A DNA stretch of 50,938 nucleotides from Myxococcota bacterium (GTDB taxonomy: Bacteria > Myxococcota_A > UBA796 > UBA9615 > JAKLKC01). Both the position numbers and the translations under genes were made by a program. This document shows, piece after piece, positions 17,301-26,938 of the stretch; the first letter of the stretch is position 1; every line of letters begins with the position of its first letter. The stretch lies in the NCBI GenBank assembly GCA_023150875.1, contig JAKLKC010000050.1, positions 1 through 50,938 of the forward strand. The letters are read 5' to 3'. A model generated the notes under the pieces. The model saw only the letters and a program-made list of their open reading frames with translations, was not told the DNA's origin and did not search any database.

Positions 17301-19049
17301 CTGGACCAGCCCAAGCACCTCCAGGCGGTCCAGGTCCGCCAACGCACGACGGCCGAGGACGCGGGGGGCGGCGCCGCGGGCGACGCGGCCCACCACCGCC
17401 AGTTCCCGGAGCGTCTGGGCGAGGGAAGGGGGAAGGTCGGGGGGCAGGGCGGGTGGGTGGGGCGCGGCGGCGTCCGAGGCCCCCTCCGGGGGGGGCGTGG
17501 GATCGCCTGGTGGACCGGCCCCAGCCCCCGCGAGCAGGGCCAGCACCCTCCCCGGCCGACCGTCGGTCCGCCGGAGCACCGAGCGGCACCACGCGGGGGG
17601 GAAGTGACGTCCTCGGGCTGCCCGCTCCGAGAACCGGAGGAGGGCACGCTCCGACAAGGGCTCCAGGTCCAGGCGCGCGGCCGACGGAGCGGCACGGTCC
17701 AGCGGCGCCAGCGCCTCGCCGCGGGAGGCCACGATGGCGGAGACCCCCGCGAGGGAGGGTGAGGCCAGGAACTCCGCCAGGAGCCCGAACGCCTCGGTGT
17801 CGAGGTCCTCGGGTCGATCGACGAGCAGGCACGCCGGAGCGAGGTCCAGGACCTCGACCGCGTGCCCCACCGCGCGGAGGACCGCCCGCCGCCGCTCGGC
17901 GGCCCCGGGTTCCCCCGGGTTCGGCAGAGCCGCCGCCTGGAGGCGGCCCAGGGCTTCCCGGGCTGCGGGGAAGGCCCCTGACTGCGCTCCGTGGCGGAGG
18001 AGCCCGGCGACGTCTCCGAAGAGCCGGGCGACTCCCCAGCCCTCGTGGCGGACCCCCAGGGTGCGGACCCCCTCCTCCGGCAGCCAGGCCGCCATCTCGT
18101 CGAGGAGTCGGGACTTCCCCGCGCCGGCGGGCCCGCCGACGAGCAGCGCCGCGGGCACGTCGGGGTCGCCTATCCCCGCGGCCCGGACCGCCTGGCGGAG
18201 TCCGTCCCCGTCGATCCACTCCACCGGGGGCGTCGCGGCGGGGTGGGGTGGGGGGCCCGGATCCCCCAGGAGGGAGGCGACCTCCGCGGCCACCGCGTCG
18301 ATCGACGGGGGCCGGTCGTGGGGCGCGTCGGCCAGCAGGCGGCGCAGGAGGGCCCCCTCCGGCCCGGGGACCGATCCCGGCGACCGCCTGTCGGGGAAGT
18401 CACGGCCGAGGAGGCGATGGAGGATCACCCCCAGGGAGTACAGGTCGGATGCGCGGGAGGGAGCCTCGCCCCGGATCGACTCGGGGGCGAGGTACGGCTC
18501 CGTACCCTCGACGTAGCCGCCATAGCCCAGCGGTCTCTCGGTGTCCGCGAGGGCCAGGTCGATGAGGAAGACCCCGCGGGAGGCCACGACGATGGCGTTC
18601 TCGGGCTTGAGATCCCGAACCACCAGCCCGCGGTGGTGGAGGCCCGAGACGGCGTCCACGAGGGACGCGAAGCGCCGCAACGCCTCTTCCCGCCCCAGGT
18701 CCTCGCCGGGGGCCAGGAGGGGCGGGCCCTCCAGGAACTCCATGGTGAACCACGCGAAGCGGCCGTCCCGCCCCTGGTCCGGCGGGGGCGCTCCCGCCCA
18801 CGAGGGGGCCCGGTCGGCGTCCACCACCAGGAGGTCCAGGGCCGTGGGGATGCGGCAGCCCCGGAGTAGCCGGCAGAGACGGAACTCGTTGATGACGGCG
18901 CGGAGCTCGGGGCTCCCTGGGCGCCCGAAGGTGCCCTTGGCGGCGACATCCCGGGCGGCCACCCGGTCGAAGACCAGGTCCACCCGGCGCGGACCGTTGC
19001 GGTGAAGGCACCGGCGATGCTCGTAGCGGATGTCTTGGGGGCCGGTCAT
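14319..19049 (-). CDS. Giant regulator: Ser/Thr kinase-STAND NTPase-TPR-GAF-degenerate sigma-54 AAA+-Fis
   Basis: 1576 aa from ATG 19049 (upstream ATG 19091 and GTG 19190 are in frame; none has a clear ribosome site). Order: kinase-like domain about 5-265 with Lys38 (VAAK), VRDLKPEN (144-151) and IDLA replacing DFG; NTPase with GGPAGAGKS (305-313); TPR-rich middle (about 650-1060); GAF domain (about 1105-1250); AAA+ domain from about 1272 with intact Walker A GEAGTGK (1304-1310); Fis-type HTH (1533-1561). The AAA+ part keeps [10 protein letters not shown] and WPGNVREL but has no GAFTGA loop, and the Walker B Asp-Glu is replaced by Ser-His (VVVSHVEKV). The kinase-STAND-TPR portion resembles PknK-type sensors. 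It is likely a DNA-binding signal integrator, probably not a classical sigma-54 activator. Confidence 0.88.
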   Translation of the reverse strand: MTGPQDIRYEHRRCLHRNGPRRVDLVFDRVAARDVAAKGTFGRPGSPELRAVINEFRLCRLLRGCRIPTALDLLVVDADRAPSWAGAPPPDQGRDGRFAWFTMEFLEGPPLLAPGEDLGREEALRRFASLVDAVSGLHHRGLVVRDLKPENAIVVASRGVFLIDLALADTERPLGYGGYVEGTEPYLAPESIRGEAPSRASDLYSLGVILHRLLGRDFPDRRSPGSVPGPEGALLRRLLADAPHDRPPSIDAVAAEVASLLGDPGPPPHPAATPPVEWIDGDGLRQAVRAAGIGDPDVPAALLVGGPAGAGKSRLLDEMAAWLPEEGVRTLGVRHEGWGVARLFGDVAGLLRHGAQSGAFPAAREALGRLQAAALPNPGEPGAAERRRAVLRAVGHAVEVLDLAPACLLVDRPEDLDTEAFGLLAEFLASPSLAGVSAIVASRGEALAPLDRAAPSAARLDLEPLSERALLRFSERAARGRHFPPAWCRSVLRRTDGRPGRVLALLAGAGAGPPGDPTPPPEGASDAAAPHPPALPPDLPPSLAQTLRELAVVGRVARGAAPRVLGRRALADLDRLEVLGLVQLDRGRGDDSARVADPDLAAALASGVPEARREALHAAAAEAKSGDATVLGSAVHLEWLEHLLGAGASALAAAELARLGRMPDPPGPPDGFLALARRCAAAPGIDEADRAACQELAGTCVLRLGETATGRDLLEGAWRSARMLPRGEARSDAMARIGLRLVEADLAALDLDSALARTAEMLAEPGLGVHHLTPVRLRRSQALCRAGRIQEGLAEADQALAEAAAGGDESILGRLVLARGNGRMLAGDGEGARKDYRDAAERAERLGDRRLSFSALHNLALLARRSGEVGEAVSMFQAALREAEASYDQVGLATASLNLGLTLLHADHAGECLQPLERARALFLQLGNLIEARKAAASVVDALVRCGQLERAQSIALEALGEADPSPGPLGTSVRARLLVLLGEAQARQGRVEGAATRWREAIGLYRELGLAADVAEVEAKLAEAEGPRGDPAADGMDEVARHLDVASGLLRREEERLEGAGDSVGAEMLRRRRSWVEAATAGHGPPWAGGDQDASRLAVIDSVLERAQGLQDWGRLTRSLLGEAIRLLEADRGFLIEVDGGGRVAPGTRRCLYQIRPHEAREVCHSLVAECLRTGRPIIAEDACSNPDFSSFLTIRRERLRSVACWPLAARGRVLGVLYLDHHERPGLFTGRRTETLRRMSRLATALLDELRGTEHRLRSRYHFAAWRGDYGFVGASPATFRVMEQVDDLVTRPTGRRVAIVGEAGTGKRLVASSLHRRCRIQAAGAPRGDLVEVDGSRLPHGGASSILARGVQQARGGTVVVSHVEKVPAEALRVLLAEAGGTTDVIGLSRRDLAAEAARGAFASDAYCELAETLIHIPPLRERPDDVPPLVERVLVQCGDVGEERRRLEPPAFTEEAVRWLMDHEWPGNVRELRLTVERVVARLRGGETVRILDLAGYDVDLQAAGGWQLKDRILEIEAEIIRQELARHAGRGAVEQVARSLGVTRQTVRNKLRQWEERRSSRRSEAVPDAGS

Positions 19050-19170
19050 CGCGGCGGCGGATCGGGTTCCTCGTCCGACGGACCGCTCCATGATAACCGG
19101 GAGGACGCGGCGGGTCGCGGTGGACGGAGCGGCCCGACTTCGGGTCAGGCCGATGTGCGCGGTCCGATGC

Positions 19171-19200
19171 TTGCCCGCGGTGGGGGGCACCCGCTATAAG
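19171..19200 (+). promoter_or_regulatory. Putative promoter of the acyl-CoA dehydrogenase gene
   Basis: TTGCCC (19171-19176), an 18-base spacer and TATAAG (19195-19200). It lies in the divergent gap between the giant regulator gene and the acyl-CoA dehydrogenase gene and would give a leader of about 84 bases. It overlaps the upstream in-frame GTG (19190) of the regulator, which argues against that longer regulator start. Confidence 0.4.
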
Positions 19201-19290
19201 ACTGCTCCCATTTCGCGCGGCGCCCCCGCGCGTCCACCGCCGCGGGCACCGATTCCACGCCCGCGCCTCCTCTCCGCCAGGGAGTCGTCG

Positions 19291-20439
<1,149 letters not shown>

Positions 20440-20521
20440 GCGGTCGAGGCGAGCGCATCCGTGGGGATGCCCGGCGCCGGATGAGGAGCGCCCGGCCGCG
20501 GCCGCGCCCCCTTCGCCGGCC

Positions 20522-20550
20522 TTGACAGGACGCCCTCCCCCCCCTATGGT
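20522..20550 (+). promoter_or_regulatory. Sigma-70-type promoter of the DEAD-box helicase gene
   Basis: TTGACA (20522-20527), exactly 17 bases, then TATGGT (20545-20550). The expected transcription start is near 20557. This shows that the in-frame ATG at 20546, which lies inside the -10 box, cannot be the start used from this promoter; a TTG at 20582 is. Confidence 0.6.
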
Positions 20551-20581
20551 CGCGGCCTCGTGCATCCCGGGGCCAACCATC

Positions 20582-22411
20582 TTGTCGTTGCAGAATCCGT
20601 CCGTCCCGAACGAGCCCACCCCCGAGGGGGAGGCCCCCGAGGGCGCCTCGTTCACCTTCTCCGAGTCGAGCTGGGAGTCCCTCGGGGTCAGCCCCTCCGT
20701 CGTCGAGTCCCTCCACGCCTTCGGTTACGCCCGTCCCACCCCGGTGCAGGCCGCGGCGCTCCCGCCGGCCCTCGCCGGGCGCGACATCCTGTGCCGCAGC
20801 AAGACCGGCACCGGCAAGACGGTGGCCTTCGTCCTGCCGATGATCGAGAAGCTCGCCTCCGGCACCGGCCTGCCCCAGGCGCTGGTGCTCTGCCCCACCC
20901 GCGAGCTCGCCCTGCAGGTCGCCGCCGAGGCGGAGCGCTTCGCCCCCGCACGGGGACTCCGGGTGGCGACGATCTACGGCGGCGTCGCCATCGGCCCCCA
21001 GGCCGACGCGCTGGCTCAGGGCTACGAGCTGGTGGTCGGCACCCCCGGCCGGGTGCTGGACCACATCCGTCGCAAGAGCTTCCGGACTGAGGGCATCCGC
21101 TTCGCCTGCCTGGACGAGGCCGACGAGATGCTCTCCATGGGCTTCTACGAGGAGGTGACCGGCATCCTCGACCGCCTCCCCGCGGCGCGCCAGATGTTGC
21201 TGTTCTCGGCGACGGTGGAGGAGTCGGTCCGTGCCCTCATCCGGAAGTACCTGAAGGAGCCCGAGGAGATCTTCCTCTCCACGGACGTGCGGACGGTGGA
21301 GGGTGTCACCCACGTCCTCTACGAGACCACCACCGAGTACCCCAAGCCGCGCCAGCTCCTCCACGTCGTCGAGCTCGAGTCCCCCGAGAGCGGCATCATC
21401 TTCTGCAACACCCGCGAGGATACCGGCGTGGTGGCGCGGTTCCTGTCGAGGCAGGGGCTGGACGCCGAACCCCTCTCGTCGGACCTCAACCAGCGCGCCC
21501 GCGAGCGGGTGATGGGGCGGATCAAGAGGGGCGAGATCCGCTTCCTCGTCGCCACGGACATCGCCGCCCGGGGGATCGACATCAGCGATCTGACCCACGT
21601 CTTCAACTACAGCCTGCCCGAGGACCCCGCGGTGTACCTGCACCGCGTGGGGCGCACCGGACGCATCGGCAAGACCGGCACGGCGGTGTCGCTCTGGTCG
21701 GGGCGGGAGCTCCAGTGCCGTAAGGTCCTGCAGAGGACCTACAACATCCAATTCATCGAGAAGCCGCTGCCCTCCCGGGAGGAGGCGCTGCGGATGTTCG
21801 TGGAGAGACACGTGGAGGAGCTCAAGTCGGTCGTCGGCCAGGTGGCGTACGAGGGGTACCTGCCGATGGTCCAGGAACTCAAGCAGCGGGAGGACGGCGA
21901 TGCCCTGCTCGCCGTGGCGCTGCGCGGGTTCTTCATCTGGCATCGCATGGAGATGAAGCGCCGGGCCGCCGAGGCCTCCGGAGAGACCGAAGAGGAGGCG
22001 GCGCTCCTCGCGGAGCCCGCGTTCCGGCCCCGGAGCGCCGGGGAGAGGGGCGGGAGGCGAGGAGGGGAGCGCCCCCGGGAGCGGGACCAGGGTGGACGGG
22101 CCGGAGGGTCGGAGCGGGGGGGCCGTGGTGGTCGCTCCGAGCCGGTGGGTCGCGGCACCCGGGGTCGCGGCCCGAGTGCGGACGCCGCCGAGGCCAGGCC
22201 GGCCGCGCAGACCGCCGTCACCCCCGCAGCCCCCGCGGAGTCCGCGGCCGAGGCGGAGCCGGGCACCGATCCCGCGCGTCGTCGCCGCCGCAGGAGGAGC
22301 CGCGGTCGTGGCGAGGGGCGCGGCGAGGGGGATGGAGCCCGGTCCGAGCCGCGGGCCGCGGGAGCCGCCGGAGACTCGGCTCCCCCCGCATCGGGCGCGG
22401 CGCCGGAGTAG
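20582..22411 (+). CDS. DEAD-box ATP-dependent RNA helicase
   Basis: 609 aa from TTG 20582 (TTG 20588 also possible). Helicase motifs in order: Q-motif with F.SLGVSPSVV and PTPVQ (about 28-56), SKTGTGKT (73-80), PTRELALQ, TPGRVLDH, DEAD, SAT, ATDIAARGID and HRVGRTGR. A linker follows the helicase core, and the last 150 or so residues are Arg/Gly/Glu-rich (RGGRRGGERPRERD-like), which is disordered and RNA-binding in CsdA/DeaD-type proteins. Likely role: ribosome assembly or RNA turnover, often cold-induced in this family. It is monocistronic, with its own promoter. Confidence 0.93.
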   Translation: MSLQNPSVPNEPTPEGEAPEGASFTFSESSWESLGVSPSVVESLHAFGYARPTPVQAAALPPALAGRDILCRSKTGTGKTVAFVLPMIEKLASGTGLPQALVLCPTRELALQVAAEAERFAPARGLRVATIYGGVAIGPQADALAQGYELVVGTPGRVLDHIRRKSFRTEGIRFACLDEADEMLSMGFYEEVTGILDRLPAARQMLLFSATVEESVRALIRKYLKEPEEIFLSTDVRTVEGVTHVLYETTTEYPKPRQLLHVVELESPESGIIFCNTREDTGVVARFLSRQGLDAEPLSSDLNQRARERVMGRIKRGEIRFLVATDIAARGIDISDLTHVFNYSLPEDPAVYLHRVGRTGRIGKTGTAVSLWSGRELQCRKVLQRTYNIQFIEKPLPSREEALRMFVERHVEELKSVVGQVAYEGYLPMVQELKQREDGDALLAVALRGFFIWHRMEMKRRAAEASGETEEEAALLAEPAFRPRSAGERGGRRGGERPRERDQGGRAGGSERGGRGGRSEPVGRGTRGRGPSADAAEARPAAQTAVTPAAPAESAAEAEPGTDPARRRRRRRSRGRGEGRGEGDGARSEPRAAGAAGDSAPPASGAAPE

Positions 22412-22462
22412 GTGAGAGAGGGGTACGGCGGGCCGACGTCCCGCGGGGCGGGGCGATCCGCC

Positions 22463-23794
22463 TCAGGCGACGGCGCTCTCCGCCCCGGGGTGGCCCGGCG
22501 GCATGGTGGCGAGGCGCCCGTGCAAGCTGGAGCGCATGGCCAGGGCGGCCCCCATGCACAGGAGCATCAGCCCTCCGGCGGCGACGAAGGGGGCCGACAC
22601 GCCCAGGCGGTCGAAGATCACCCCCCCCGCCGTGGGTCCGACGATGCGGGCCAGGCTGCCGATGGACTGGTGGAGGCCCAGCACGCCGCCCTGCTGGTCC
22701 TGACGGGAGAGGCGGCTGACCAGGCTGTTGACCGAGGGCATGTTGAGGCCGTTGCCCACGGCGATGGTGGCGCTGAGGGCGAGCAGGGCGGGCACCCCGC
22801 CCACCGTCGGGAGCAGCGAGAAGCCCACCCCCACCAGCAGCAGTCCCGCGGGGAGCAGCCGGGTCTCCCCGAAGCGGCGCATGAGGGGGCCGATGGCGCC
22901 CCCCTGCACCAGCACCACCCAGACCCCGATCCAGGCGAAGACATACCCGATCCGCTGCGGTCCCCAGTCGAACCGCCCCTTCATGAAGAGGCTGAAGGCC
23001 ACCTCGAAGCAACCGAACGCCGACACCATGGCGAAGTTGAGGGCGAGGACGCCGCGGATCCCCGGGGCGCCCAGCGCGTCCCGGAGCGCCGCGCGCCGCG
23101 GCGAGGCGGCCCCGCGACGGCGGCGCTCCCGGGGGAGGGTCTCCGGGAGGACCCGGTAGGCGAGCACCAGGTTGATCGCGCCCAGCAGGGCCGCGAAGAG
23201 GAAGGGTGGGGCGAAGGTCGTGGGCACCATGGCGGCGGCCACCCCCGGGCCCGCCAGGCCCGCGATCCCGGCCTTGAGGGACGCGGTCACCGCCTCCGTC
23301 CCGAGCACACCGCCGATGGCGGGCCCGAAGATGAAGCCGAGGCCGAAGGCGGCCCCGATCACGCCCATGCCCTTGCCCCGCTCCTCGGGAGTGGTGATGT
23401 CCGCCACCACGGCCTGGGCGGTCCCGATGTTGGCCCCGGCGATCCCGGCGAGGACCCGGGCGCCGAACAGGAGGGCGAGGCTGCTGGTCATGGCGGCGAC
23501 GGTCATCGCCACCACGCCGCCGGTGATGCTCAGCAGCAGGATCGGGCGGCGCCCCACCCGGTCGCTCAGGCGCCCCCAGAGGGGAGCGAACAGGAACTGC
23601 ATCGCCGAGTAGCTGGCGGCCAGGAGCCCGATCTGGGACTTGGAGGCGTCGAACTCGTCAGCGAGCAGCGGCAGCATCGGGACCACGATCCCGAACCCGA
23701 CGAGGTCGATGAAGACGATCAGGAAGACGACCGAGAGCGGGCTGCGGTCCCTCATGAGAGCACCGGGGCGGAGGGCGCGCCGCGGACGGGACAT
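22463..23794 (-). CDS. MFS transporter, TetA-like drug:proton antiporter family
   Basis: 443 aa with 12 membrane segments. Motif A is GRLSDRVGRRP after TM2, and ARVLAGIAGANIGTAQAVVAD with the following TTPEERGKGMG is typical of TetA-type DHA1 exporters. The start at 23794 has GGAGGGG about 8 bases upstream; an internal ATG at 23755 lacks one. It is divergent from the methionine aminopeptidase gene. Substrate not predictable. Confidence 0.88.
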   Translation of the reverse strand: MSRPRRALRPGALMRDRSPLSVVFLIVFIDLVGFGIVVPMLPLLADEFDASKSQIGLLAASYSAMQFLFAPLWGRLSDRVGRRPILLLSITGGVVAMTVAAMTSSLALLFGARVLAGIAGANIGTAQAVVADITTPEERGKGMGVIGAAFGLGFIFGPAIGGVLGTEAVTASLKAGIAGLAGPGVAAAMVPTTFAPPFLFAALLGAINLVLAYRVLPETLPRERRRRGAASPRRAALRDALGAPGIRGVLALNFAMVSAFGCFEVAFSLFMKGRFDWGPQRIGYVFAWIGVWVVLVQGGAIGPLMRRFGETRLLPAGLLLVGVGFSLLPTVGGVPALLALSATIAVGNGLNMPSVNSLVSRLSRQDQQGGVLGLHQSIGSLARIVGPTAGGVIFDRLGVSAPFVAAGGLMLLCMGAALAMRSSLHGRLATMPPGHPGAESAVA

Positions 23795-23811
23795 CCCGTC
23801 CCCTCCGGCGC

Positions 23812-23840
23812 TTTACCTGCATCCTGGTATGGGTTAACTA
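23812..23840 (+). promoter_or_regulatory. Weak candidate promoter upstream of methionine aminopeptidase
   Basis: TTTACC (23812-23817), 17 bases, TAACTA (23835-23840), in the only AT-richer stretch of the 79-base divergent gap. The start would be near 23847, about 27 bases before the ATG at 23874. Confidence 0.3.
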
Positions 23841-23873
23841 CTTCGGACCTCGCGAAGGGAGCGATCGCCCACC

Positions 23874-24683
23874 ATGTGGCGTCAAGCACAACGTCCTCGC
23901 CCGGAGCGCAAGACGCCGGTCGAAGTGGAGATGATGCGGCAGACGTGCCTCCTGGCCGCCGCCACTTTGAAGATGATCGGGCGCCATGTCCAGCCCGGCG
24001 TGTCCACACAGGCGCTCAACGATCTCTGCGACGAGTTCATCCGGGACCACGGGGCCATCCCCTCCCCCTTGAACTACAAGGGCTTTCCCCGGTCCATCTG
24101 CACCAGCGTCAACGAGGTCGTCTGCCACGGGATCCCCTCGGCGAGGCAGGTCCTCCGGGAGGGGGACATCGTCAACGTCGACGTGACGACGCTCCTCGGC
24201 GGCTTCCACGGCGACTGCTCGGCGACCTTCTGCGTCGGCCAGGTCTCGAAGGAGGCCCGCCACGTCGTCGAGGTCTCCCGCCAATGCCTGGCCCTGGGCA
24301 TCGAACAGGTCCGGCCGGGCGGGCACATCGGCGACATCGGGGCGGCCATCGAGAGGCACGCCCACGCGGAGGGGTGCTCGGTGGTGCGGGACTTCTGCGG
24401 CCACGGGATAGGCCGCCAGTTCCACTGCGCCCCCGAGGTGCCCCACTTCGGCCGGCGGGGCGAGGGGGAGGAGATGTTCCCGAACCTCACCTTCACCATC
24501 GAGCCGATGATCAACCTCGGCCGGCCCGAGACCCGGATCCTCGGCGACGGATGGACCGCCGTGACCGTGGACCGCAAGCTGTCCGCCCAGTTCGAGCACA
24601 CGCTGCTGGTGACCCGGTCGGGGGTCGACGTGCTCACCGACCCCGAGAAGCTGCGGGGCACCCGGCACGAGGCGCTGCTCTAG
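23874..24683 (+). CDS. map: Type I methionine aminopeptidase
   Basis: 269 aa. Removes N-terminal Met from nascent proteins. All five metal ligands are present: D103 (NVDVT), D114 (FHGDCSATF), H177 (CGHGIG), E210 (FTIEPM) and E241 (QFEHT), plus the substrate-binding H85 (CHGIPS). No N-terminal zinc-finger extension. The tail overlaps the convergent fmdB-like gene by a few bases (TAG against TAG). Confidence 0.95.
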   Translation: MWRQAQRPRPERKTPVEVEMMRQTCLLAAATLKMIGRHVQPGVSTQALNDLCDEFIRDHGAIPSPLNYKGFPRSICTSVNEVVCHGIPSARQVLREGDIVNVDVTTLLGGFHGDCSATFCVGQVSKEARHVVEVSRQCLALGIEQVRPGGHIGDIGAAIERHAHAEGCSVVRDFCGHGIGRQFHCAPEVPHFGRRGEGEEMFPNLTFTIEPMINLGRPETRILGDGWTAVTVDRKLSAQFEHTLLVTRSGVDVLTDPEKLRGTRHEALL

Positions 24684-24940
24684 TAAGCCCCGTCTCCCTG
24701 GCAGCCCGAGCCCCGGTGTTCACACCGTCCGCACTCGGGAGGACCGGCCTCGTAACCCGCCCCCGAGCCCCGGCCGCTCGCGCCGACGTTGGAGACGCTC
24801 ATCAGCCGCCGGACGCGGCCTCCGCCGTCCCCCCGGTCCCGGCACAGGGCGCCGCAGGTCTCGAGGGGAGGGTCCGAGAGCCTCTGCATCGTCTCGAAAC
24901 GCTCGCCGCAGGTCTCGCAGTGGTACTCGTAGATGGGCAT
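24680..24940 (-). CDS. FmdB-family zinc-ribbon protein
   Basis: 86 aa. The N-terminus MPIYEYHCETCGERFE is the FmdB/putative regulatory zinc-ribbon signature. The usual second CxxC pair is altered here to CGALC. A further Cys-rich tail (CGRCEHRGSGC) is common in these small proteins. Function in most bacteria is unknown. It is convergent with map and 76 bases downstream of the FabL-like gene. Confidence 0.82.
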   Translation of the reverse strand: MPIYEYHCETCGERFETMQRLSDPPLETCGALCRDRGDGGGRVRRLMSVSNVGASGRGSGAGYEAGPPECGRCEHRGSGCQGDGAY

Positions 24941-25016
24941 GCGCTCCTTCCCGCCCGCGCCCGCCGCGGGTCCGTCCTTCCCTTCCGCCGCCCCCCCCGA
25001 GCCTCCGGGCCTGCTC

Positions 25017-25808
25017 TCAGGCGACGATCTCCTCGCCTCCGTCCACGCGGATCACGTTCCCCGTCACCCAGCCGAAGCGGGGATCGGTCATCGCCGCGAT
25101 CACGCCGGCGACGTCCTCGGGGGTGGTCCGCCTCCCGCCGGGGTTGCGCTCCAGCGCCCCGGAGAGAAGCGCGTCGCTCCCGGGGATCTTGCGGAGGGCC
25201 GGTGTGTCGGTCACTCCGGCACACAGCGCGTTGACGGTGATCCCCCGGGGCATCAGCTCGAACGCGAGCTGCCGGGCGATGGCCTCCAGGGAGGCCTTGG
25301 CGGCGCTGACCGGCCCGTACTTGGGGATCACCCGGGAAGCGCCGGAGCTGGTCATGGCGAAGACCCGGCCACCGGGACCCATGAGGCCCCGCCCCACGAT
25401 CTCCTGGGTCCAGTAGAGCAGGGAGCTGGCCATCACCTCCAGGGTCATCTGGAGCTGGGCGCGGGTGGTGCGCTCCTTAGGGTCCTCGGAGACGAAGGGC
25501 TTCAGGCTGCCGAAGGCGAGGCTGTGCATCAGCACCTGCACGCGCCCCGGCTGCTCCCGCAGGATGGCCTCGATCCGCCCCGCCGTCTCGACGATCGTGT
25601 CGGGGTCCGCGGCGTTCACGTTGAAGAACACCGCGCGGCGCCCGGCGGCCTCGACCCGCCTCCGCGCCGCCTCCGCGAGTTCGATGGTCTGGCGCCGGTC
25701 GAGGTGGACGCCGAAGACGTGGAACCCCGACTCCGCCAGGGCCGCGGCCGACGCCGCTCCGAAGCCGCTGCTCGCACCCAGCACCAGGGCCCAGCGCTCG
25801 CTCTCCAT
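25017..25808 (-). CDS. FabL/FabI-like enoyl-ACP reductase-type SDR
   Basis: 263 aa Rossmann-fold short-chain dehydrogenase. Cofactor site GASSGFG (11-17) and a Y164-x6-K171 pair in KYGPVSAAK. The Tyr-x6-Lys spacing is that of enoyl-ACP reductases, unlike the Tyr-x3-Lys of classical SDRs. IPGSDALLSGALERNPGGR and VTGNVIRVDGG also resemble FabL (enoyl-ACP reductase III). Likely reaction: NAD(P)H reduction of trans-2-enoyl-ACP in fatty-acid synthesis. It is not in a fab cluster, so a related enoyl-thioester role remains possible. Confidence 0.8.
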   Translation of the reverse strand: MESERWALVLGASSGFGAASAAALAESGFHVFGVHLDRRQTIELAEAARRRVEAAGRRAVFFNVNAADPDTIVETAGRIEAILREQPGRVQVLMHSLAFGSLKPFVSEDPKERTTRAQLQMTLEVMASSLLYWTQEIVGRGLMGPGGRVFAMTSSGASRVIPKYGPVSAAKASLEAIARQLAFELMPRGITVNALCAGVTDTPALRKIPGSDALLSGALERNPGGRRTTPEDVAGVIAAMTDPRFGWVTGNVIRVDGGEEIVA

Positions 25809-25874
25809 GGGGACGCGCTCCCGCCGGGACGGAGGGCACGCCCACCGGGGGTGCGCCCGCGGCCCGTCGCTCCG

Positions 25875-26621
25875 TCAGAGGGTCTTCTTCACCGTGGCCT
25901 GGGACGCCGCCGCCGCGCCGCCCCCCCCCTCGCGGTCCTGGTTCCGCGCCGCCTTGAGCGCGTCGAGCTGGGCCTGGGCGCTGGCGGAGGCGGTCTTGGA
26001 GCGGACCCTGGCGAGGCGGGCGTCGAGGCTCGTCTCTCCGAGCTCCTTGTTGATGTCCGCCTCGGCCTCCAGCTTGGCGACGCTCTCCCGCACGTTCTCC
26101 AGGGCCTTGATGTCGGCCTCGGTGGAGAGCCCGGACAGGGATTCCTGGATCTTGACGCGGGCCTGGGCGGTCTCCTTGCGGGCGACCATCTCGTCCTTCT
26201 CGCGCTTGAGCTTGTCGATCTCGGCCTGGAAGGAGAGCAGGGCGCCCTTGGCGTCGTCCGCCTGGCCCGAGACCTTCTCCAGGTCGGTCTTGATCTGCTC
26301 GATCTGCCCCTGCAACTGGTCCTTCTTCTGGATCAGCACCAGGGCGACCTCGTCGTCGCCGGAGTCCACGGCGACGGGGAGCTGGGCGGCGACGTCCCGC
26401 AGTTCCCGGGACTTCACCTCCAGGTCCTTCTGGAGGTTGTTGCGCAGGTAGATGATGTTGCTGACCGCCTTCTTGAGGTCCTGGTACTGCCGGACCCGGT
26501 CGTTGATCGCGGCCTCGTACACGGCCTCGGGGTTCTCGGCTTCGCGGCTGCCGATCCACAGGCTGAGGAAGCCGCGCCAGAGGTTGCCGAGGCGGCCGAA
26601 GAATCCGGCATTGGATGCCAT
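25875..26621 (-). CDS. PspA/IM30-like coiled-coil membrane-stress protein
   Basis: 248 aa, almost entirely alpha-helical. An amphipathic N-terminal segment (FFGRLGNLWRGFLSLWIG) precedes PEAVYEAAINDRVRQYQDLKKAV and long heptad-rich helices (about 35-205). The tail is Gly/Ala-rich. This matches the PspA/Vipp1 (ESCRT-III-like) layout, in which the N-terminal helix binds stressed inner membrane. No pspF/pspBC neighbours are seen. ATG 26621 is the start. Confidence 0.75.
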   Translation of the reverse strand: MASNAGFFGRLGNLWRGFLSLWIGSREAENPEAVYEAAINDRVRQYQDLKKAVSNIIYLRNNLQKDLEVKSRELRDVAAQLPVAVDSGDDEVALVLIQKKDQLQGQIEQIKTDLEKVSGQADDAKGALLSFQAEIDKLKREKDEMVARKETAQARVKIQESLSGLSTEADIKALENVRESVAKLEAEADINKELGETSLDARLARVRSKTASASAQAQLDALKAARNQDREGGGGAAAASQATVKKTL

Positions 26622-26938
26622 GTTCGAATCTCCCAGGTTCCGGACCCCGATACGGCGGCGGCGATGCCGGTATTTCCGCCCCGCGGCAAGGCGCCCGCGA
26701 GGGAGCCCATTCTAGCGTTCGGGGCGGGGCCGGGCAATCGACGGCAAGCGGAGATCCGCGCGTGGTACCGCGCCTCCGGCGGCCCATCCCGACTCCCCCG
26801 ACCGATGGGGGACCCGTCCGGTGCGCTATGATTCGCCGTCGCCCTTCCCCGCGCGCCCCGCCCCTCCGGGCCGGCCGGTGCCTTCGCTCTCCTCTCAACC
26901 CCGCGGCCCGCTCGGGGGCCCCTCGGACGTCCCCCCAG
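26622..26938. other. 317-base divergent gap between the PspA-like and M1/Omp85 genes
   Basis: The gap holds the promoter regions of two divergent genes. A TATGAT box (26827-26832) reads toward the fusion gene; the -35 region (26804-26809, GATGGG) is poor. An in-frame ATG at 26828 overlaps that box. The 110 bases after it translate to an Arg/Pro-rich stretch without family character. No RNA gene was recognised. Confidence 0.4.

Noticed and set aside
19050-19190. N-terminal extension of the giant regulator to GTG 19190
   Set aside because: The added 47 residues have no domain character, no ribosome site is present, and the stretch abuts the divergent acyl-CoA dehydrogenase promoter.
20522-20581. 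Earlier helicase starts (TTG 20522, ATG 20546)
   Set aside because: TTG 20522 is the -35 hexamer and ATG 20546 lies inside the -10 of a TTGACA-N17-TATGGT promoter, so neither would be in the transcript.
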